A DNA stretch of 5,749 nucleotides from the NCBI GenBank assembly GCA_027033875.1, contig JALVKK010000056.1, positions 1 to 5,749 of the forward strand. Reading direction: 5' to 3'. The position numbers and the translations under genes were made by a program. Below, piece by piece: positions 1-5,749 of the stretch. Every line of letters begins with the position of its first letter. Position 1 is the stretch's first letter. The notes under the pieces were generated by a model. That model ran no database searches and had not been told where the DNA came from. It saw nothing but the letters and a program-made list of their open reading frames with translations. The DNA comes from Flavobacteriales bacterium (GTDB lineage: Bacteria; Bacteroidota; Bacteroidia; Flavobacteriales; Flavobacteriaceae).

Positions 1-9
1 AAAAAAAAA

Positions 10-1839
10 TCACTCCAAACCAACCCTCACAACCTGCCCCCCAACAGCATCAAAAACAACATAATAAACACTATCAACCTGTATTATTTCCGCTGTTCCG
101 GTGTTTGCTACCGCACTTTCAGGTTTAAAATCCAAACGAACCGCATAATTTTTTATCCGCACATCCGGTTCCGCATCTACATAAATAACCGCTTGCTTTT
201 TATCGTTTTTGACCAATACCGACAAGCGTTCATTATCCTTAAAATACCGCACTACCGCAGGCAAGCCTGTCAACCAAACATTTTGTGTTTTAACCGTGTC
301 TATAATCTTTTGAAGCGCCGAAAAAGTTTCTGCGTTGTGTCCGGTTAAATCAGGGTGTGCCAACACCAGCATCAATCCTTTATTCGGTTTGACGGCATAT
401 TGCCAATAGTCTTGCAAATATTGTCCGTAACGCAACACATCGTTTCGCAATTGTGCCGGTGTTTTGTAGTCGCCGGTTTTGAGTTTACCTATAAAGAAAT
501 AATCATCGTGGTAGGTTGGCGCCACTTCAAAAATGTCAGTTGTTTGGTAATAATCTTGTCCGGCAAGCACCAAATTATACGGCACAATACTCCCCAAAAT
601 AAAATCCAAATGATTGGCACTGATACTACTGTCATAAGTGTAATCGTTTTGGTGCAAAGCCAACATTCCTTTGTAGCCCGGTGTGGTAAACGGAAACCGG
701 AAACCTGTAAATTTTTCTTGCCATACCGCTTCATTTTGCAAAATATCTTGCGTAGCATCGGCAAAATCCATAGACATATAATCCGTGTATAAATAACCGT
801 TTGATGCCAAATAAACCTTTTGTTTTTTCAAAAAATCTCTAATCTCTTTTTTAACGGTTCCACTTACAAAAAATGTCGGCTCGATTTGTTGTCCTTGCAA
901 TTTTTCAATCACAAATTTGTAAGGCGGAAGCGTATCGGCAATGTTAAATGATACGGCAAAAGCACCTTGATGCGCATTAGGCCACAAATTTCGTCGCACC
1001 GGCAACGCCTTTTGTTTGTAGTAATCTTGTGCCACAAAATCATAATACTTTTCTATTTGAGCAATACTGTTTTCGCCACCGTCGTTGGCAGGCACCAACC
1101 AATCCGACAGACCAATCAGATAACTCACGCCCCTACCGTATTTATTGCGTGTAATGGCAGGATAGGTTTTAGTGCCGTTATCCCAAATAGCCAGCGTATC
1201 CAATTTGTCCGAAATGGCTTTTACGCCCGTCGCAATCCAAAGATCATCTTGATAACCGGCTTTATTAAAGTTTTCAAACGGCTTTTTCAGTCCCGAAACA
1301 GCATAATTTTTAATATTGACTTCATTCAAAATCATTCCGTAAACATCTGACAAAGCATAATTTTCGGAATTTAACACCCCGCTTTTCAATATCCTGTCAT
1401 CACCTTCGTAAGTATTCCTGCCCACATTGTCGCCACTGATTAAAAACCCGCCTTTTTCTACAAAATCTTTGATATTATCCAATTCTTTGTCCGTCATATA
1501 CGACAATGAAAATTCCCTGTCCGCATCGTGTATATCTTTGGCAGTCAACAGAATAAGTATTTGATAATGCATCAACTCGTCTTTGTGATACAAAATGTTT
1601 CTGTCCGCCAATTTGACCGGAATACCGTTTTTTGACAACTCCTGAACCGCCAACACAATAGCCGGTGGCAAAGCGGGATCTTCGAGCTTAAAATTCACGC
1701 CCGTAGTGATAAACAAAGCTTTCGGAAGTGGTTTGGCATCTTGCGGAATAGCGGTTTTGCTTGTTTTATCTTGTCCGCAACCGCCAACAAACAAGCCCGC
1801 CACTATCAAAATGATATAAATGAAGTATTTTTTTGACAT
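10..1839 (-). CDS. Lipoprotein with GATase/flavodoxin-like domain and a degenerate NodB-like (polysaccharide deacetylase fold) domain
   Basis: The 609-residue product begins with a lipoprotein signal peptide: MSKK, a hydrophobic core and the lipobox VGGC, with Cys21 as the expected lipidated residue. This supports the chosen ATG. Residues ~38-275 look like an alpha/beta GATase-1 or flavodoxin-like domain: ALFITTG strand (41-47), YQILILLTA (92-100), an 'IKDFVEKGGFLISGDN' helix-strand (123-138) and YGRGVSYLIGLS (234-245). Residues ~290-535 resemble a NodB/CE4 fold: VSFNIADT (296-303) at motif 1 with Asn299 where an Asp is usual, LASNGYLYTDY (344-354) at motif 2 with both histidines lost (N347, Y351), GFRFPF (379-384) at motif 3, YDSSIS (402-407), and LVLAHPD (491-497) keeping a motif-5 histidine. 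A C-terminal beta domain follows (~540-609). The gene lies one base after the stop of the fusion gene. It is probably a periplasmic partner in polysaccharide handling, not an active classical deacetylase. It may correspond to a Bacteroidota DUF family (DUF2194 comes to mind, unverified). Confidence 0.82.
   Translation of the reverse strand: MSKKYFIYIILIVAGLFVGGCGQDKTSKTAIPQDAKPLPKALFITTGVNFKLEDPALPPAIVLAVQELSKNGIPVKLADRNILYHKDELMHYQILILLTAKDIHDADREFSLSYMTDKELDNIKDFVEKGGFLISGDNVGRNTYEGDDRILKSGVLNSENYALSDVYGMILNEVNIKNYAVSGLKKPFENFNKAGYQDDLWIATGVKAISDKLDTLAIWDNGTKTYPAITRNKYGRGVSYLIGLSDWLVPANDGGENSIAQIEKYYDFVAQDYYKQKALPVRRNLWPNAHQGAFAVSFNIADTLPPYKFVIEKLQGQQIEPTFFVSGTVKKEIRDFLKKQKVYLASNGYLYTDYMSMDFADATQDILQNEAVWQEKFTGFRFPFTTPGYKGMLALHQNDYTYDSSISANHLDFILGSIVPYNLVLAGQDYYQTTDIFEVAPTYHDDYFFIGKLKTGDYKTPAQLRNDVLRYGQYLQDYWQYAVKPNKGLMLVLAHPDLTGHNAETFSALQKIIDTVKTQNVWLTGLPAVVRYFKDNERLSVLVKNDKKQAVIYVDAEPDVRIKNYAVRLDFKPESAVANTGTAEIIQVDSVYYVVFDAVGGQVVRVGLE
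235..972 (-). other. Domain: degenerate NodB-like fold (residues ~290-535 of the lipoprotein)
   Basis: VSFNIAD (296-302; DNA 934-954) occupies motif 1, with Asn299 replacing an Asp, though D302 is close by. ASNGYLY (345-351; DNA 787-807) aligns to ASHTYSH, with N347 and Y351 in place of both metal-binding histidines. GFRFPF at motif 3 and LAHPD at motif 5 are kept. This mix of kept and lost motifs supports common descent with CE4 enzymes together with loss of the classical metal site. Confidence 0.6.
1015..1728 (-). other. Domain: GATase-1/flavodoxin-like alpha/beta domain (residues ~38-275 of the lipoprotein)
   Basis: The segment alternates beta strands and helices in a Rossmann-like manner, with the helix-strand 'FVEKGGFLISGDN' and a late 'YGRGVSYLIGLSDW' element that is common in GATase-like domains of periplasmic sugar-active proteins. 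No Cys-His-Glu amidotransferase triad is visible; the only cysteine of the protein is the lipidated one. It is therefore probably a structural or binding domain. PelA of Pseudomonas also places a Rossmann-like domain before its deacetylase domain, which may be an analogous layout. Confidence 0.5.
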
Positions 1840-1843
1840 CTTA
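1837..1843 (-). other. Gene junction TAAGATG between fusion gene and lipoprotein gene
   Basis: The TAA stop and the next ATG are separated by a single G. The upstream sequence on this strand is A/T-rich (GAAAAAATTAAA) without a Shine-Dalgarno motif. This tight spacing suggests translational coupling and fixed relative output of the two NodB-like proteins. Confidence 0.8.
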
Positions 1844-4800
1844 TTTAATTTTTTCTATTCTGACTTCTTTTCCCTGCAATACATTGATGATGATACTGCC
1901 CGTGCGATTTTCGTAAATGCCGTCCGACTGCGAACCGCTGACTTTAAGCTTTTCGGCATCAGTGGTATAGCGAATGCTCAACGGCATATTATAAACAACC
2001 GGATTTAAGCCGGAAACCAACTGCAAGAAAACAACATCGCCGAATTTTTTTGTCTGCAATTTGGTTTTTTGCTTTTCGTAAAGGTATTTAAACACATTTT
2101 GTTCTGTGTCAATCCAATAACCGGTGTTCCGTATCAAACGTATTTGTCGTTTAAATTTTTCCTCCGGAATAAAATTTCCTTCAACCGCCAAACTATCCAA
2201 TTTGCGTATGGACAAACTGTCTTTGTAAATATGTTTGTAGTTCACAATCAACCATTTACCTTTGTTTTGTTCCAAAGTATTCCAAAGTTCTTTTTCAGAA
2301 AGTTTGGCATTGACAAAGTTGTATGACACATTTTTATAAACACCCGGAGTATTTTGCCTTGCAAACAAATACCTGCCGGGTAATTTAGCTTTGAATTGCT
2401 TCGGAATATGAAGCGTTTTTACTTGCGGATACTTTTGTATCAGATTTTCCCAAACGGGATTTGCGCCGGATTGAATAGCAATTTCAAAACCGTTATGTTG
2501 CAAAATTTGCCATTCTTGTTTTCCCATTCTGCTGACTGACAAGTTGTTATAAGTGGCTGTAAAATGTTTTTTCTTATCCCATTGTGTCAAAATACCGAAA
2601 CTTGCCTTCAAATCGTATTTTTTCAAAACCGGATAGGCATACAAGTATTGCGAATAACTTTGTTCGTCAAAACTGATACTGACCACGCCGGGTTTATCCA
2701 TATAAAATTCCGTAATTTCAAACTTTTCGGCTTTTTCAGGCAAGGTATCGTGAGCAAGCGTCAAAGCTTTTGAAAAATACACTTGCAAGCTGTCATACAA
2801 AGCTTTTCGCCGTTCGGTAAAAACCGGTTTTTTCCACATATCCCAAGTAAAAAATTGCGGTGCGCCTTCGGGATATTGTTTGAGCAAACGATTATTTTTA
2901 TCGGTTACAAACAAATAAATGTAAAATCCTTCGGTTTGGCTGTATTCAATGGTTCTTGTGCCGGCTTTATCGTCCAACACATACCTGTGCGACGGATCCG
3001 ATACATTAATCAGATGCCAGTCGAGACGTAATTCCAAATTGTGATTGCCTTCATCGTAAAACCAATCGGCATTTGACGTTTCCGGACGGCTTGAATTACC
3101 GAATTGCAACAGCCCGCGATTATTGACAATACTGTCTGTTTTTTCGCCCGTTAGCGTTTCCCTGCCCCTGTTGACCAACATCAATTCGTCTATAAAAGTG
3201 CCGTTGGCATTGTTTTTTGAAGCATACACCGGAATATGATTGTTGTAAATATCCGTAAATACCGAATAAGGTTCATCTACCAATATTTTAGCTTGATGAC
3301 GTCCCGAAAAGTTGACCAAAAATTCAAATCCGTTATCAAAATGCTTATCCGTAAATGGCAGTTTGTGATCGCCTTTTTGCTTGTCATAAGTGTCAATGGC
3401 GATATACAAATTATGTTTGTCAAAATCAAATCCGGGTAAATGCGCCCCTACATAAAAATAAGTAGCGTCGGCAAAATTAGACATACTTATTTCTTGCGAA
3501 ACGGTATCGGTTTTTTGCCAATCATTCATCTTACCGTCAATGATTTTTCGTCTATCTTCCAATGCCTTGATACCGAAATTCTGTTCCGGATTTTCCATAT
3601 TGTGCCAGAGCTTGCGATTTTCAAAAGGCAATTCAAAATCCATTACCAACCAGTTGTGTTTGAACCATTCGTCCGCCCATTCAAAAAATATGGCGCCGGC
3701 ACAGCGGGTTTGCACAATATCATCTGTCAATTTTGTCGAAAGCCCGGCTTGTTGTGCTTCACTCAATCCGCCTTGATTAAAGCCGTAAGGATTAAAATGA
3801 CTAACCCCGCGACTTGACGGCAATCCGTATTCGGCAATGACCAAAGGCATACCAAGGCAGTGTTGTTTTAAGTCTGCCAAATAGTTAAAATAATTGCCCT
3901 TGTCGCCTTTGCGGTATGCCTCTTTCAGATAAATAAAATCGGGATAATACGGATAGGCGTGATACGATGCATACAAGCCCGTATGCAGTAATTCCGTAGC
4001 GTGAAATTTGGTAAAATCAACACTGCTCAAATCGTTATCATATTCTCTAACTGTTTTATTTTCAATAAATTCCGTATTATGAAACATCGGATCGAGTGGC
4101 AACCAATTGACAAAAGACAAAGGGTGTTGCCATTGATATTGTTGCGTTTCGTAAGTAGCCGTAAAGTCCAACATTTTTGCCAGCCATACTTCCATTGTAT
4201 TGGCATTATGCACCTGCACAAAAACGCCGTTATACCTGTCTTGTTTGTATTTTCTAATGGTTTTAAAAACGCCCCGCGGTTCCCACTCACGCCCCAGCAA
4301 ATAGCCGGCAACATATTTTGACACATCGGCGGTATAAATGCCGTGTGCCTTGCCCGGTTTTTCGGGTAAAACGGTATTGCCGTGAATAACATCAATCACG
4401 TCCATTATTTCGTGCTTAAAACTGCGAGTGTAATCCTTATCGAGATAATCTTCGTCCTTTGGCACCGTTGCCCAGATGCCTTGTAGCAGGTAAACCGGCT
4501 TGTCGGCGTGATGCAAGTTGTAGAAATTCAACGCCTTATAAAATTCGGGTGGCAATATGGTATAAGTCCTGACCACATTGGCATTCATCTGACCTATCTC
4601 TTCCAACCACTTCAAATAGCCGTCAAAAGACAATGAAAATTCGGCAGGAAACTTTCCCGGAACGGCAACGCCCAGATTGACCCCTTTGAGAAAAAAATCG
4701 TCAAAATCTACCACTTCCCGGTTTTCAATACGTGCTTTTTGAAAGTAAACGGAACCCGTGCGAAAAAAGTAGTTTACATCAGCCGATGCTTCTTTCAGCT

Positions 4801-4960
4801 TGTCCAACGGCGCCGGTGCAAACAAAGGTTTTGAAGCGTCTTCTTCATACTTCACAATGATATGATCCTGACGAATACTGTCCTCATATTTCATCATTTT
4901 GTATATGACAAACACCAAAAGCCCGATAAGCGAAACAATGACTAATAATTTGGATTTCAT
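1841..4960 (-). CDS. Membrane-anchored periplasmic glycoside-hydrolase-like / CBM9-like / NodB-like fusion protein
   Basis: This 1039-residue protein starts with a short basic stretch and a hydrophobic helix (about residues 5-20) without a lipobox, so it is probably a signal anchor placing the rest in the periplasm. Residues ~88-465 look like a clan GH-A TIM barrel: KGVNLG (92-97), VVRTY (129-133), GREWEP (223-228, candidate acid/base E225 or E227), SYHAYPYYP (332-340), IAEYG (375-379, candidate nucleophile E377) and FFEWADEWF (425-433). Residues ~472-705 open with IDGKMNDW and carry a YIAIDTYD strand, typical of CBM9-like carbohydrate-binding domains. Residues ~755-965 read as a NodB/CE4 fold: VSISFDEQ (760-767, motif 1) and FEIAIQSGANP (825-835), the motif 2 position, where both metal histidines are replaced (Q830, N834). 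A small beta domain (~972-1039) ends the chain. The start is three bases after the upstream stop and the TAA stop one base before the next ATG, so this is the middle of an operon. The order hydrolase plus deacetylase fold recalls PelA and PgaB, but I do not recognise a named orthologue. The substrate is unknown. Confidence 0.85.
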   Translation of the reverse strand: MKSKLLVIVSLIGLLVFVIYKMMKYEDSIRQDHIIVKYEEDASKPLFAPAPLDKLKEASADVNYFFRTGSVYFQKARIENREVVDFDDFFLKGVNLGVAVPGKFPAEFSLSFDGYLKWLEEIGQMNANVVRTYTILPPEFYKALNFYNLHHADKPVYLLQGIWATVPKDEDYLDKDYTRSFKHEIMDVIDVIHGNTVLPEKPGKAHGIYTADVSKYVAGYLLGREWEPRGVFKTIRKYKQDRYNGVFVQVHNANTMEVWLAKMLDFTATYETQQYQWQHPLSFVNWLPLDPMFHNTEFIENKTVREYDNDLSSVDFTKFHATELLHTGLYASYHAYPYYPDFIYLKEAYRKGDKGNYFNYLADLKQHCLGMPLVIAEYGLPSSRGVSHFNPYGFNQGGLSEAQQAGLSTKLTDDIVQTRCAGAIFFEWADEWFKHNWLVMDFELPFENRKLWHNMENPEQNFGIKALEDRRKIIDGKMNDWQKTDTVSQEISMSNFADATYFYVGAHLPGFDFDKHNLYIAIDTYDKQKGDHKLPFTDKHFDNGFEFLVNFSGRHQAKILVDEPYSVFTDIYNNHIPVYASKNNANGTFIDELMLVNRGRETLTGEKTDSIVNNRGLLQFGNSSRPETSNADWFYDEGNHNLELRLDWHLINVSDPSHRYVLDDKAGTRTIEYSQTEGFYIYLFVTDKNNRLLKQYPEGAPQFFTWDMWKKPVFTERRKALYDSLQVYFSKALTLAHDTLPEKAEKFEITEFYMDKPGVVSISFDEQSYSQYLYAYPVLKKYDLKASFGILTQWDKKKHFTATYNNLSVSRMGKQEWQILQHNGFEIAIQSGANPVWENLIQKYPQVKTLHIPKQFKAKLPGRYLFARQNTPGVYKNVSYNFVNAKLSEKELWNTLEQNKGKWLIVNYKHIYKDSLSIRKLDSLAVEGNFIPEEKFKRQIRLIRNTGYWIDTEQNVFKYLYEKQKTKLQTKKFGDVVFLQLVSGLNPVVYNMPLSIRYTTDAEKLKVSGSQSDGIYENRTGSIIINVLQGKEVRIEKIK
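2066..2698 (-). other. Domain: degenerate NodB-like fold (residues ~755-965 of the fusion protein)
   Basis: Motif 1 is kept in modified form as SFDEQ (D765, E766 in place of the second Asp; DNA 2660-2680). The motif 2 stretch EIAIQSGANP (826-835; DNA 2456-2485) aligns without gaps to the family pattern EIASHTYSHP, with Q830 and N834 replacing the two zinc/cobalt-binding histidines. The usual Arg-Pro motif 3 and motif-5 His are not clearly present; WLIVNYKH (903-910) occupies the likely motif 5 strand. The domain is probably a non-catalytic or altered-function member. Confidence 0.6.
2846..3547 (-). other. Domain: CBM9/DOMON-like carbohydrate-binding module (residues ~472-705 of the fusion protein)
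   Basis: The domain begins IDGKMNDW, which is the typical opening of CBM9-like sandwich domains ('iDGk.ddW'). It continues with ATYFYVGAHLPG and NLYIAIDTYD strands, as in the family where a strand reports ligand-facing aromatic residues. It bridges the hydrolase-like and NodB-like domains, so it may hold the polymer near the hydrolase. Assigned on pattern only; boundaries are approximate and sugar binding is inferred. Confidence 0.55.
3551..4708 (-). other. Domain: clan GH-A-like TIM barrel (residues ~85-470 of the fusion protein)
   Basis: Recognisable strand-end motifs occur in the order expected for a retaining (beta/alpha)8 hydrolase. E225 (codon 4286-4288) or E227 (4280-4282) sits at the expected acid/base position in GREWEP, and E377 (3830-3832) sits in IAEYG, the usual context of a GH-A nucleophile. 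The following FFEWADEWF strand matches the beta-8 'F.W.DEW' pattern. The residue before E225 is Arg and not the Asn usual in GH-A 'NE' motifs, so the exact family (GH2-like, GH5-like or unclassified) is not clear. Boundaries are approximate. Confidence 0.7.
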
Positions 4961-4966
4961 CTGCTA
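4958..4966 (-). other. Gene junction TAG-CAG-ATG between barrel gene and fusion gene
   Basis: The barrel gene stops with TAG and the next ATG follows after three bases. The preceding bases (AAATACAGTTTG) contain no AGGAGG-like motif, so translation of the fusion gene probably depends on re-initiation or on the Shine-Dalgarno-independent mode common in Bacteroidota. There is no room for a promoter or terminator, which supports one transcript. Confidence 0.75.
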
Positions 4967-5749
4967 CAAACTGTATTTAATGGCTAAATATGCCGTAAAA
5001 TTCTCATAAAACGGATTGTAAAATTTGCCGGTTCCCAACGAAAAATCCCAGTGGTTATATTGATAGCCCGCTTCGAGATTTGCCGACCAGTGCGACACGT
5101 CTATATAAATGGTTTTCAAGTCGTTATTGATACTTTCGTAGTAATATTCCTCCCCGATATTATAAGTAGCATCGGCGTAAACATAAAAAGCATCAAACGG
5201 ATAATAAACAGAAACCGCCGGACCGTATAAATGCCTTCCCATTGGCGAATAATAATACTGCGATTTGTAAGCATAATTGAGATATGAATACGAAACGCCT
5301 ACATTCGTTTTTGGCATATCAAATATTTGATAAGTTAAGCCGGCACCATAGCCCGTATGCGGATTGACATCTTCTTCGTATCTGTCATTCGGCACATCTA
5401 AAACCGGTTTTTTGTCCACCACCCCGTAAAGATAATTGACCGACAGCTTAAATTTCCGGCATTTAACTTGCAATTCGTCTTGTGCTTCGGTTTGTCCGAC
5501 ATTGTTCCAATAATAAAAGTAATCATATCCGCCTTGCAAGGTATTGCTAATGTCAAAACCACCAAGCGTATAATTACTTCGCCAAGCCATTCCGTAAGAC
5601 GACAATTTGCTGTCCGCTACCGTATATCCTGCATATACATCCACTTTATGATGCTGTGTCAGGTAACTGATTTTGGCAAAAGTATTGTCATACAATCTGA
5701 CCGTATCGCCTACGTTGGTATTGACAAAATCGCGGTTTGAATAATCCAA
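4964..5749 (-). CDS. C-terminal part of an outer-membrane beta-barrel protein, possible polysaccharide-export porin (5' end missing)
   Basis: The reading frame is open to the window edge, so the N-terminus is missing; the TTG at the very edge is probably an internal leucine codon, not the start. The visible 261 residues are a run of amphipathic segments with alternating aromatic/hydrophobic and polar residues, separated by short polar loops; I count roughly 12 to 14 candidate strands. The last strand (YLAIKYSL) ends at the TAG stop, as expected for a barrel closing at its C-terminus. Tyrosine is very abundant (about 39 of 261). A segment near visible residues 165-184 (YYSPMGRHLYGP) resembles the 'SP...Y..G' loop-strand motif of the C-terminal barrels of BcsC/PgaA/YaiO-type proteins. 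In those families the barrel follows periplasmic TPR repeats, which here would lie upstream, outside the window. The stop is three bases before the start of the next gene, so they are very likely co-transcribed. Barrel nature is well supported; the export role is inference from the neighbours. A plain structural or uptake porin remains possible. Confidence 0.8.
   Translation of the reverse strand: MDYSNRDFVNTNVGDTVRLYDNTFAKISYLTQHHKVDVYAGYTVADSKLSSYGMAWRSNYTLGGFDISNTLQGGYDYFYYWNNVGQTEAQDELQVKCRKFKLSVNYLYGVVDKKPVLDVPNDRYEEDVNPHTGYGAGLTYQIFDMPKTNVGVSYSYLNYAYKSQYYYSPMGRHLYGPAVSVYYPFDAFYVYADATYNIGEEYYYESINNDLKTIYIDVSHWSANLEAGYQYNHWDFSLGTGKFYNPFYENFTAYLAIKYSL

Noticed and set aside
1..9. Run of nine T (minus strand) right after the lipoprotein gene stop, as a possible intrinsic terminator
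   Set aside because: I see no GC-rich hairpin before it in the end of the coding sequence, and the window ends here, so a terminator cannot be supported. The operon may continue.
37..42. Six-C tract near the 3' end of the lipoprotein gene as a phase-variation site
   Set aside because: The tract is short, lies about ten codons before the stop, and slippage would alter only the C-terminal tail; no other evidence of phase variation.
355..1350. Plus-strand open frames of 127 and 145 codons opposite the lipoprotein gene
   Set aside because: They lie fully antisense to a gene with a clear signal peptide and domain motifs; their products are rich in Ile, Arg, His and Gln, show no domain, and look like shadows of minus-strand codon usage.
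1820..2008. Plus-strand frame spanning the junction of the fusion and lipoprotein genes
   Set aside because: It crosses a one-base gene junction on the opposite strand; a toxin or leader peptide there would need support that is not visible.
2069..4321. Several plus-strand open frames of 67 to 125 codons opposite the fusion gene
   Set aside because: They are antisense to recognised domains, have no supporting start context or domain, and their composition fits reverse-strand shadows.
4027..4395. Minus-strand 122-codon frame inside the fusion gene
   Set aside because: It overlaps the GH-like domain in another frame and lacks any recognisable motif; the main frame carries the catalytic motifs here.
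5747..5749. TTG at the window edge as the start of the barrel gene
   Set aside because: The frame is open to the edge, no signal peptide follows, and the protein starts in mid-barrel, so this is an internal codon of a truncated gene.

Overview
The window holds three genes, all on the minus strand and packed end to end with 1 to 3 bases between them. Reading in the direction of transcription (from high to low coordinates) they are: the C-terminal part of a tyrosine-rich outer-membrane beta-barrel protein (5749 to 4964, its start lies outside the window); a 1039-residue membrane-anchored periplasmic protein with a glycoside-hydrolase-like TIM barrel, a CBM9-like middle domain and a NodB-like (polysaccharide-deacetylase-fold) domain (4960 to 1841); and a 609-residue lipoprotein with a GATase/flavodoxin-like alpha/beta domain followed by a second NodB-like domain (1839 to 10). 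No RNA gene, mobile element, CRISPR array or long repeat is visible, and there is no intergenic stretch longer than a few bases.

The organism is most likely a member of the Bacteroidota. The composition is fairly AT-rich, the start codons lack a Shine-Dalgarno motif and are preceded by A/T-rich sequence, and the proteins belong to a Gram-negative envelope (lipoprotein signal, outer-membrane barrel, N-terminal membrane anchor). This assignment is an inference; no taxonomic marker is present.

Taken together the three products span inner membrane, periplasm and outer membrane. The combination of a glycoside hydrolase, deacetylase-fold domains and an outer-membrane barrel recalls synthase-dependent exopolysaccharide systems (PgaA/PgaB, PelA/PelB, BcsC/BcsZ), in which a glycosyltransferase makes a polymer that is modified or trimmed in the periplasm and exported through a barrel. 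The glycosyltransferase is not in this window; if the idea is right it should lie close by, probably beyond 5749 or below 1.

The most striking observation is that both NodB-like domains have replaced both histidines of the metal-binding H(S/T)xxH motif (by Asn and Tyr in the lipoprotein, by Gln and Asn in the fusion protein), while surrounding motifs remain readable. The operon therefore seems to carry two neighbouring deacetylase-fold domains that are probably not classical CE4 deacetylases, next to a glycoside-hydrolase-like domain whose candidate catalytic glutamates are kept.
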